Shown here in pieces: positions 56,384 through 64,000 of a stretch of 64,000 bases of DNA. The position numbers and the translations under genes were made by a program. Under the pieces are notes generated by a model. It was not told where the DNA came from, searched no databases, and was given only the letters and a program-made list of their open reading frames with translations. Source of the DNA: Shinisaurus crocodilurus (Eukaryota; Chordata; Lepidosauria; Squamata; Shinisauridae); contig CM037877.1 of assembly GCA_021292165.1 (NCBI GenBank), positions 78,065,763-78,129,762 of the forward strand, read 5' to 3'. Position 1 is the stretch's first letter; the number at the start of each line of letters is the position of its first letter.

Positions 56384-56431
56384 ATGGTGATGGTGGTGGT
56401 GGTGGTGGTGGTGGTGGTGATGATGATGATA
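56384..56431. repeat. (GGT)n/(GAT)n microsatellite
   Basis: GGTGAT mixed with about nine GGT units and four GAT units. Creates spurious poly-Val and poly-His frames. Confidence 0.93.
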
Positions 56432-56608
56432 TTGATAAGAAGAAAAAGTAGTAACAATTTTCTGTCCTCTCATGACATCCAAAATTCAGTGCCTGAGGAA
56501 GCTGCTTCACTCTGCTTAATGGTAGAGCCAGCCCCTACACAAAACCAGAGCAAGGATTCTAAGGGGGCATGTGAGATGCAGCCCTTTGGATCCTCATTGT
56601 ATATCGGG

Positions 56609-56705
56609 GTAGACAACCTGGTGCCTTCCAGATGTTTTGGACTACAACTCCCATAATCCCTGACCACTGGACATGCTGGTTGAGATTTATGGGACTTTTA
56701 TTGTA
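56609..56705. mobile_element. hAT-type MITE, right arm eroded
   Basis: ACAACCTGGTGCCTTCCAGA and ACTACAACTCCCATAATCCC match the left arm of 57162-57289. The right arm decays after GCTGGTTGAG. Confidence 0.65.
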
Positions 56706-56721
56706 GTTTACTACTGCTGCA

Positions 56722-56915
56722 TATGAACAGACGAAGCTGCCTTATACCTAGTCAGACGGTTGGTCCATCTAGCCTAGTATTGTTTACTCTGACTTGCAGC
56801 TACTCTCTAGGATCTCAGGCAGAGGACGTGCTCATTATTAGCTGCTACCTGATCCTTTTAACTGAAGATTCTAGGGACTGAACCTGGGAAGCATATTCTC
56901 TACCACAGGGCCAGC
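56722..56915 (-). mobile_element. tRNA-derived SINE
   Basis: Plus strand shows the tail first (GAAGCTGCCTTATACCTAGT, GGTTGGTCCATCTAGCCTAG) and the head last (GGGACTGAACCTGGGAAGCA to TCTACCAC). The missing final bases of the head mean the A box is cut. Confidence 0.7.
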
Positions 56916-57153
56916 CAGATGGTGCCCCCTCCCATTCCATGTACAAAAGCCAACTGGACTTGCAGTTGAATCTTCAACACTGGCAATGGGACAGCATCTT
57001 CCACCACACCTGAAGGCAGCAGGCTAGCTTAGGGGGTGTGGGGTAGGTTGTGTGGCGGCCCACAACCCTCACCTCCAACACCTTGCTGCCGCCTCCCGGC
57101 ATCTGCCACCTGAAGCGACTACCAAACTCTGCCTAATGGTAGGGCTGGCCCTG

Positions 57154-57297
57154 CTCTAACACAGCCTTCACCAACCTGGTGCCCTCCAGATGTTTTGCAC
57201 TACAACCTCTATCATGCCTGACCACAGTGGCCAAGACTAGTGGGAGTTGCAAGTGAAACATCTGGAGGGCACCACATTGAGGAAGGCTGCTCTACTA
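57154..57297. mobile_element. Palindromic hAT-type MITE with diverged target duplication
   Basis: The element at 57162-57289 begins CAGCCTTCACCAACCTGGTG and ends TTGAGGAAGGCTG. The flanking 8-mers CTCTAACA and CTCTACTA agree at six positions. Confidence 0.78.
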
Positions 57298-57393
57298 CGA
57301 AGTTGTTAGTAATCCCTGCTTCAGGGCTTGAATTACAGGGGAGATATAAGGGTGTCCCAGCCCCCTTACCTTTTGTGGAGATCCTCTTATCAA

Positions 57394-57418
57394 CTTTTTT
57401 TTTTTTTTTTTTTTTTTA
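57394..57418. repeat. Poly-T run
   Basis: About 25 Ts. No retrogene is visible next to it. Confidence 0.9.
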
Positions 57419-57839
57419 GAAAGCTACAGTGGCATGATGTGGCTAAAATTGGAGGGTGGCTTGTTGATTTCCTTATGGGGCCCACTGTATTTCCCCCCAT
57501 AATCCAAACACTGCACTGCTTTCCATTTGGAGGAAACAGAAGGAAACCCACTGATTACATTTTTTAAATTTGGCAAACGAAGTTAAGTTCACTTCTAGTC
57601 TTTTAATTTTATTTTTGGTAATTATATTTCATAACCAACTATACAAGCTGAAGGACTTCATTTTAAAATGGCTTTTATATTCATTAAAATAAAATAAAAA
57701 ATCAAAGCAAAAGGACAAAGAGGAGAATAAATAGCTGTACATCAGTGCCAGAAATGCTGCAATATAAAGAGTGTTGCACAGAAATGCCTTTTGATTACTG
57801 GAGATATGGGGCAGCCAGTATCAAGCGGGGTTCTGCACC

Positions 57840-58690
57840 CTTGACTTTTCGGTTCTGCAAGTGCTCCTCCTGCTGAATCCGTGGAAGCCCCAAAATGAAC
57901 AGAAACGCGAATTTCTGGATCGGGACTGGTCAGTGGAGTTCCCTCCTGTGAGCTCCACTGGCCTGCCCCATTCCAGAAACTAGCATTTCCACTCATTTCC
58001 AATTGCTCCTGAAAGTACTAAATCTCTGTTGTGCAAGTAGTGGGTGTTGGGGATTGCTAAAAGAGCTGGGAGAGGAAATTAGGAGATATTATCTCTCCCC
58101 TCTTGCGTTTGCAAGCACAGCAGAGCAGACCCCAACTACAGTGGAAAAACGTGAGCATGCGGAGCTACTGGTTAGAGCAGGTTCAGCGATAAGGGGCCTG
58201 CATCTTTACCTGGCCTCCCCCTTATACTACCAATAAGACAAACAGTCTTTTGGAGGTTAAAAACAGAGTTTGCTCACTCAGATCTTGCAGATTGGATACA
58301 GGCAGACTTAGGAATGTTTATTTACAGTTGTGCAGGAATCATTTGGCAGTCAACATGTTCTGAACTTGGGAAAAGTTCAGACATGCTACTCTCGGCGACA
58401 TCTTTAGACATGCTGCGGTTACAAGTTCATGGCTCAGACTAAACTCCCAGGCAGGAAGAGAAGGCATTGGCTACGCCCACATCCTGCCCCGGAGGACATC
58501 TGGGTAATTTTCTCAGAGTGTCTACTCCAGCCAACTGGAGGAGGCAAAACTCTGTGGTCCCAATTACGTCACGCACCTATACATGGCGTGTGAGGCTTTG
58601 GCTGCACATCCCCTACATTGGGCACCTCTTGCAGAATGGAATTGGCAGGGGTGCAAAGCCCCACTGTATACTGCCCTCAGTATTCAATTA
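57840..58690 (+). repeat. Family C repeat, copy 2, split by a solo LTR
   Basis: The left part (57840-58044) matches 8650-8800 and the right part (58618-58690) matches 8800-8872 with nothing missing. The break falls at GTAGTGGG. Confidence 0.7.
58040..58622 (+). mobile_element. Solo LTR of an LTR retroelement
   Basis: The sequence 58045-58617 (573 bp) starts TGTTGGGGA and ends TCCCCTACA, the TG...CA form with short inverted ends. It sits between GTGGG (58040) and TTGGG (58618), a 5-bp target duplication with one mismatch. Comparison with the intact family C copy shows that exactly this segment is extra. No internal region, primer-binding site or polypurine tract follows, so recombination between two LTRs has probably removed the body. 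I cannot tell endogenous retrovirus from Gypsy type. Orientation is uncertain. Confidence 0.78.
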
Positions 58691-59059
58691 ATGCTTCTGT
58701 TCCCAGCATAAAGTGTTCACAACTATTCTTTCCTATTCTTCCTACTCTCTGCCTAGAAGGAACAAGGTATATTATATGTCCTTCATTTATTTATTTTTAA
58801 AAAAATCACATGTAAATGCAGGAGCTCCCAATTTTAAAGCAATGATATTTGTAGGCTTCTGTAGATTGGCTGAATGGACAGACATTTTCATCAGGCAAGC
58901 TAAATACAATTTGGTCTCTTGATTATAAAATTCAAATGGTATTTAATTCTGGGAATACCGACCTTGGAAAAGAACCAATTAAAATGCTGTAACTGGGCAA
59001 GTAACAGGAAAAGGCATCAGGTCCATTGCCTCTGACTCACTTGCCATGTCATTGCAACG

Positions 59060-59252
59060 GGGAATTGTAGCATAGTTTAATGTCAATATTTTCAAATATT
59101 TGTTTGTTTATTTATTTGATCAATTATGTTTTTAATTGTGTTTTAAATGATTTGTTTTATTATTGTTTTAATCAAGTTTTATTCATTATTGTAAGCCACC
59201 TTGAGTGACATTTTTCTTGGTAGAAAGGTGGGGTACAAATCAAACAAATAAA
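59060..59252 (+). mobile_element. L2-like LINE 3' tail
   Basis: T-rich lead, then TTGTAAGCCACCTTGAGTGA, TCTTGGTAGAAAGGTGGGGT and ACAAATCAAACAAATAAATA, the usual end of a squamate LINE. Confidence 0.55.
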
Positions 59253-60450
59253 TACAAGTTGTACCTCAGATGGGGGTGGGATGCAGAGCAAAGTCACCCC
59301 CTGTGGATCATAATGGGCAGGCAGAATCAGGCACAGTTGAATCTTGGTGTGCCCTCGTTCCAATTAAAGTGCAGTGCAGTTATGAAGAATTCTAGGCTGT
59401 CAGTATATTAAAAAATAGTTGGCTTGCAATATATTAGTGATTCAGTAGAAATTCGTTAAATTCACCAGAAAATTTTCTTCTTCTTTTCAATCCTCCTTAG
59501 TCTACTGGAAACGTCTTCAAAGTTATGTGGCTAGCAAGAAAAGTAGACGTAATTCCCCACCGATGAGCTGAAGTGAATGTTCCATCTAGACAGGGATGAC
59601 TGCAAGGAGTAGTAGGAGCTCCCCACAAATATTTTCCACTACCCTGTTTGCTCCCCCAGCTTCCAGACACAGGAGATTACGGTCATATGTAGCATGGATC
59701 AAATCCTTGCTTGCCTCCCTAATAGTCTTTGAGCACCCATTTTGCTCCCAGGAATGGAAGTTTCCCATCATTGCCTTCAGACTGCATCAGGTGAGAAACA
59801 GCTGGTGCTACTTAAGAAAGCGCACTAATTCTATCCATACATATATTAAAAAATGGGCTAACAACATAAACTGATTAAGAAGGAGCCCGAGAGAGCTGGC
59901 TGCCACTTGTGGATCCCACATAGTCAGCTTCCAATAGCAAAATAGCTTCACCGAAAAAAAACAACACCAGGATTTCATTCACATTGTCATCACCTAGATA
60001 ATCCAAAGGCAAGGGAGAGACACATCTGGAGATCCCTTAGGATGAGCACACATTGCTGTGAGTAAACATAAAAGAGGGTGGCAAGTAGTGCAGGCTAAAT
60101 CATACAAATTAGTTTTCAGATGGAGATATTCAAGGATTCTTGGGAGACTGGATGTGAACACTTTGAATTAAATACATGTGGGAAATCTGCTGTGCTATAA
60201 CACATACACAGAGTAATGTGATTTTGCTGATGTTTATGTAGATCCAAAACTGCAGCCTGCACAATGCAGTTAAAAGAATCTCAGCTATTTTTGATGATAC
60301 TTTCTCCAAAGGTCACATGTCTGCCCCACATCAGTGAAACTGGGTGTCTGTCATGTAGGTGAAATACACATCCTACTCTGCACACTGTGGCAGAAGTGGG
60401 GAAGGCAGAAGTGTAGCGGTGCAATCCTACACAGGTCTACTCAGATGTAA
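59253..60450. other. Unassigned sequence
   Basis: No gene or repeat recognised, except a trace of the CAATCCTATGCATG group at 60419-60450 (GTGCAATCCTACACAGGTCT). Confidence 0.4.
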
Positions 60451-60452
60451 AT

Positions 60453-61130
60453 CTAGGGTGGCCACTTATGAATCACCAAAAAAGAGGGCAATAGAGGACA
60501 CATATTTGCATAAATTTTGTATATGTTCATTTATACATATAGGTACAAATTTAGAAATAATTACTATAATTTAAAGAGAAATACAATACATCTCGCCATA
60601 GTGTGGAAGACTGACTAGGTGACCTGAGTGTCTGCCTGTTTGGTCTACGGTCCAGGTGCTAACTGGTAGGCTTGTACGATCGAGCCTCGCTGGGCAGAAA
60701 CAAGGCCGAAATTGGCCCCGCTCATGCCCGGCGAGGCCTTACCTTGTTCTTCGGGGCGGCTCGCCCTCTCCGCGGCGAGCCGCCCGCGCGGTCCGTCCCG
60801 TCACTTCTGGGAACGGAAATGATGTGACCGAACCCTGCGCAGGTGCGCTGGACCTCTGTGGCGCGTTCTGCGCCTGCGCAGGGTCCCGTCGCGTCATTTC
60901 CGGTCTCGGAAGTGACAGACGGGGAAGAAGACGCCTGATCGAGTGGCGCGGAGAACCTCTCCACACCGCTCAGAAGATCGGGTCGGGTCGGCACCCCCGC
61001 AGAAGATCGGGTCGGGGGCGCAACCCGGCCTTGGAGCCACCGCTACTAACTGGTGATGGGAACAGTTTTATGGTTCTTTATGTATAAACTGAGATTGGAC
61101 AGGACAGCCCTTCAAACAGAGGATTGTCCA
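60453..61130. mobile_element. Unnamed MITE, family F, copy 2, split by a GC-rich insert
   Basis: The left end TAGGGTGGCCACTTATGAAT and interior follow the copy at 53860 up to CTAACTGGT at 60667, then resume at 61046. The right terminus is lost near 61130. Confidence 0.65.
60659..61054. mobile_element. GC-rich foldback element with 8-9-bp target duplication
   Basis: The insert at 60668-61045 (378 bp) is flanked by CTAACTGGT (60659-60667 and 61046-61054). Its centre is a long hairpin: ACTTCTGGGAACGGAAATGA and CCCTGCGCAGGTGCG pair with the inverse copies ending TCGGAAGTGA. A second hairpin GGGGCGGCTCGCC / GGCGAGCCGCCC precedes it. A direct repeat of AGAAGATCGGGTCGG follows near 60974 and 61001. 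CpG density is high. Duplication length fits hAT. No transposase. Confidence 0.85.
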
Positions 61131-61805
61131 CTACCCCACCTTTCTACCAAAAAATGGCACTGTAAAAAATGGCACCTTACAGGCATACTTTAAAATCGTA
61201 TAAAACAATAAAATACATTAAAATACAATAAAAACATAACAATTACAGAATAAAAAAGAAAATCAGCACCCAACCCAACTGACCCACTTACAGGCCAAAT
61301 ACCTTCTTGAATAAAGCAGTCCTTGTCTGCCAGTGGAAGGACAGCAGAGAGGGAGCAAACCTAGCCTCCCTTGGCCTCTGATGGTGGCAGCCTCGAAAGG
61401 AGGGCCTCTCCAGAATATCTTAAAAACCAGACAGACTTGTATGGGAGAAGGTGGTCTCTCAGGTAACCTGGCCCCAAGCCATTTAGGGCTTTATAGGTCA
61501 TAACCAGCACTTTGAATTCTTCCCAGAATCAGATCAGTAGTCAGTGAAGCTGCTGTATCAAGGGAGTCACGTGCTTCCTGTAATTGGCCCTGGTCAGCAG
61601 TCTGGCCGCAGCATCTTGACCAGCTGAAGTTTCTGAACAGTTTTGGAAGGCAGCCCCACGTAGAGTGTGTTACAGTAGTCCAAACAGGATGTAACTAAGG
61701 CATGCGTGACTGTGGCCAGATCAGACATCTCCAAGAATGGGTGCAGTTGGTGCACTAGCCTCATCCATTTCTCCTTTTTCTCTTTTCTGTAATATTTCAA
61801 CCAGT
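61131..61805 (-). pseudogene. L2-clade LINE, 3' part
   Basis: A 68-codon minus-strand frame (61594-61800) carries the L2 block DLATVTHALVTSCLDYCNTL followed by YVGLPSKTVQKLQLV, typical of the region after the catalytic box. The rest (61131-61590) is the decayed C-terminal coding region and 3' UTR, aligning loosely with 30990-31590. Confidence 0.75.
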
Positions 61806-62171
61806 GCTTGCTACTAGGGCTGCAGTAAGTGGTTAATGTTGTAGTTCTGCTACAGAGCTTCTGATACAGATGGGATTCTCTTGGTAACTCCTACACACCA
61901 GAGTTTAATCAATTGGTGCCCAATAAAGCCTTATGATCCTGTCTTTTTAGAATCTAGTTGCAGTTCATCCCAAGAGAAAACTGCAGCACCGTTTGTACTA
62001 GCTTCCACACAAGCCACTATGCCAAGCCAGAGCATGTGAAGACAACTGGGTTCAAGTCCTTTCCACCACTACAACTTCTCAGATGTCCATGAAATCTAAT
62101 TGCCCACCATTATTTTAGGCTATGAGATGTAATAACCTTCTCTCTTTATATGTTGTGCTCGCATCAGTTGA
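61806..62171. other. Unassigned sequence
   Basis: No gene or repeat recognised. Confidence 0.4.
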
Positions 62172-62348
62172 ATGCAGTGTTGTAGTACAGCCGGGGCTCG
62201 CAGAGTTGAAACCCTGAGACTTTTTGATTAAGAGGAACAATGATGTCAGCTGACACCCCATCAGGCTTCCCTGTTCCCTCTGAACTTAGCTGCAATCCTC
62301 ACAGTGGCCCGGTTCGCACACTCATGGCTGGGGAAATAAGCCATAGTG

Positions 62349-62671
62349 ACTGGGTTCAGACAACACGATAACCCACACTCAAGGGTTTAGTATGGGTTGT
62401 CATTGAACCCTGGGTTATCATGTTGTCTGAACCCAGCTGAGATAACAAACCATGGTGAACAACGCACAGTTCACAATCCAACAACAAACCATGGGGTCTC
62501 TTCATGGGTTGTTTGTGGTTAATAAGCCATGGCTTGTTAGTGCAGCTGGGTTCAGAGTCAGACAACACAATAACCCACATTTCAGCAACAACCCACATTT
62601 CAGCAACAACCCACACTCAACCCATACTCAACCCTTGAGTGTGGGTTATTATGTTGTCTGAACCCAGTCAG
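62349..62671. mobile_element. Foldback transposon (GGGTTCAGACA ends)
   Basis: CTGGGTTCAGACAACACGAT at the left and GTTATTATGTTGTCTGAACC at the right. An internal second pair of ends near 62430 and 62549. Same family as 44511-44803. Confidence 0.75.
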
Positions 62672-62733
62672 TAGCTTATTTCTCCCACCATGTGTGCTGG
62701 GGGTATGGTATAATTACCCTCAGCAGTGCAGCT

Positions 62734-62852
62734 TGTTGTGTCGTGCTGCGAACCCAGCCAGGGTGGCTTGTTGCCATGGGCTGTTGTAGGGTTCTGAGTG
62801 GCTTGCTACCCATAGCAACAAGCCACCCTGGCTGGATTCGCATGACACGACA
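62734..62852. mobile_element. Hairpin (GTGTCGTG ends)
   Basis: GTGTCGTGCTGCGAACCCAG with CCAGGGTGGCTTGTTGCCAT pairs with CAACAAGCCACCCTGG and ATTCGCATGACACGAC. Confidence 0.75.
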
Positions 62853-63245
62853 AACTGTGCTGCTGATGGTAATTATGCTAATACCCCCGGCATGCAACCA
62901 GCATGTGCAGGGTGCTTAACAAGCCACTGTGGCCTATTAACCAACCTGCGATCATGTGAACCAGGTCAGTAGCTGGAGGGGAAATGGATTTTTCCACAAC
63001 CATATATTGTATTGTAGTGAGCTATCCCTGCAAATATTTTGGAGTGGTTTGGTCTTCAATGGGCAATGTACTGTCCACTATCTTTACAAAAGACCTGCTC
63101 GTGGTGGAGGTGAAAACTGCTAGAACTGGTTTGTTGATATGGATCAACACGGCTGCCTGCATTTTTGGACTCTCCTTGCAGGTGTGGCCATGGAAACTGT
63201 CATGATGAGTGCCTACGCTTCAAAATTTCCCACCACACCACTGGT

Positions 63246-63934
63246 TGAATTTGGTGCATACACTTTTAAACTGCTACTTTCGCTACTGTAATATGAAGTA
63301 GCGATGGCAGTCATTAGGATCAGGTCCCAGTTCCATATATTTTGTTTTTAAAAATGGTGTTGTGCATGCATTCTCAGCTGAAACTATGTGTGTGTTTTTT
63401 TGCTTTCAAAAATTCAAGCCTACGTAAGCCCTTGGGGCCCATGCCTATTTAGTAACGTTTGCCATGTTTAAAAATTTAAATGTTGTAATATAACCCACAT
63501 ATTGGCCTATATCATCTGTCCCTATTTTATATAAACACTTGGAAAAATTGAATGTTACAACAATTCAGGACACAAGCATAATACCCCCTTTCCTCCCTCT
63601 CTCCCGAGTAATTCCAGTTCCCACATCATTAAGTTTTGGCTCATTAAGTTGCCAACCTGATGTAGATGATTTAAGAAATGCACATTGTTGCAGTGGTTAG
63701 CTTCTAGCAGCCAAGCATATCTTCTGCTTCCCCTTAACTCTTCCTTCATTGTCATCCCATCCAAAATTCACACACCAAGAAAAAAAGAATAAATGAAAAA
63801 GGGATGGCAATAAGTGATTATTTCTACTTTTATTTCAAAAGCCAATTCCTTTTTATTTTGATTCTCATTCTTTGTTTCCCAACATATCCAGAATGCAGCT
63901 ATAGTACTTCAGTGGGGAAAATGAAGAAGACATG
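63246..63934. other. Unassigned AT-rich sequence
   Basis: No gene or repeat recognised. Confidence 0.4.
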
Positions 63935-64000
63935 TACAGTCATGCCTTGGATTGAGAGCATAATTTGTTCTGGAAACGTGCTTGTAATTCAAAACACTCT
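63935..64000 (+). mobile_element. Tigger/pogo-like MITE, cut by the window end
   Basis: Starts after TA with CAGTCATGCCTTGGATTG and is nearly identical to 38157-38220. The right part lies outside the window. Confidence 0.85.

Larger units (their letters stand above)
62306..62966. mobile_element. Outer foldback transposon carrying two inner ones
   Basis: The outer ends CCCGGTTCGCACACTC and GATCATGTGAACCAGG are imperfect inverse complements. Inside the first arm is a second inverted pair (GGGGAAATAAGCCATAGT facing AGTAGCTTATTTCTCCCACC) that brackets the element at 62349-62671. A third hairpin lies at 62734-62852. Confidence 0.65.
62172..63245 (+). repeat. Family A repeat, copy 2, split by nested foldbacks
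   Basis: Left part 62172-62305 and right part 62967-63245 match 548-1263 in order. A block of about 660 bp in the middle (62306-62966) is absent from copy 1. CAGTGGC before it and CAGTAGC after it look like a target duplication with one change. Confidence 0.65.

Noticed and set aside
548..63245. Family A copies as LTRs of one 62-kb element
   Set aside because: A third fragment lies at 17365, the copies are strongly diverged, and no TG...CA borders or internal retroviral genes are present.

Overview
The window is repeat-dense vertebrate nuclear DNA, most probably from a squamate reptile (lizard or snake). The best evidence is several tRNA-derived SINEs of Sauria-SINE type, together with chicken-repeat-1 (CR1) and L2-clade LINEs, many short palindromic hAT-type elements and a dense scatter of dinucleotide and trinucleotide microsatellites. 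I recognise no exon of an ordinary host gene, no tRNA or rRNA gene and no CRISPR array. Nearly all the longer open reading frames belong to transposons, to low-complexity tracts or to chance. Species cannot be fixed from the sequence.

Layout. 1-2.4 kb: an unnamed interspersed repeat (family A), a palindromic hAT element, and a 727-bp GC-rich hAT element with a perfect 8-bp target duplication. 2.4-9 kb: mostly unassigned sequence, the first 5S-rRNA-derived SINE, and two stretches that look like conserved non-coding DNA. 9-20 kb: a SINE split by a hAT element, several further hAT elements (14.2, 16.6, 19.4 and 19.7 kb, each with an 8-bp flank duplication), a decayed Harbinger-type transposase (17.7-18.3 kb) and a Sauria-type SINE. 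20-33 kb: two more 5S-derived SINE copies (one just before 20 kb), a truncated CR1, three L2 fragments, the 3' tail of a second non-LTR family, and possible regulatory islands. 33-40 kb: unassigned sequence, SINEs, a large foldback with a hAT element lodged in one arm (36.1-36.9 kb), and a Tigger-like element. 40.2-44.4 kb: a nearly full-length CR1 with ORF1 (zinc-binding, coiled coil and SGNH esterase) and ORF2 (endonuclease and reverse transcriptase), both damaged by a few lesions. 44-64 kb: more palindromic elements, a reverse-transcriptase fragment with a C-terminal C2H2 finger (49.2-50.5 kb, minus strand), a solo LTR inside an older repeat (58.0-58.6 kb), a second GC-rich hAT insert (60.7-61.0 kb), an L2 fragment, and a three-level nest of foldbacks inside a second family A copy (62.2-63.2 kb).

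How the parts relate. The LINEs probably supply machinery to the short elements. CR1-type 3' ends are present on the 5S-derived SINEs, and the Sauria-type SINE ends in a tail of the kind associated with Bov-B. The hAT-like palindromes have no transposase in the window, so they would have depended on one encoded elsewhere. Nesting gives a relative order of insertion: family A, C and F copies and some SINEs are older, and the hAT elements and the solo LTR are younger. Several repeat-poor, AT-rich, homeodomain-site-rich islands (4.5, 7.4, 22.9, 24.8, 28.0, 32.3, 45.5, 47.2 and 55.7 kb) suggest a gene desert or long intron with regulatory elements. That is inference only and needs cross-species alignment.
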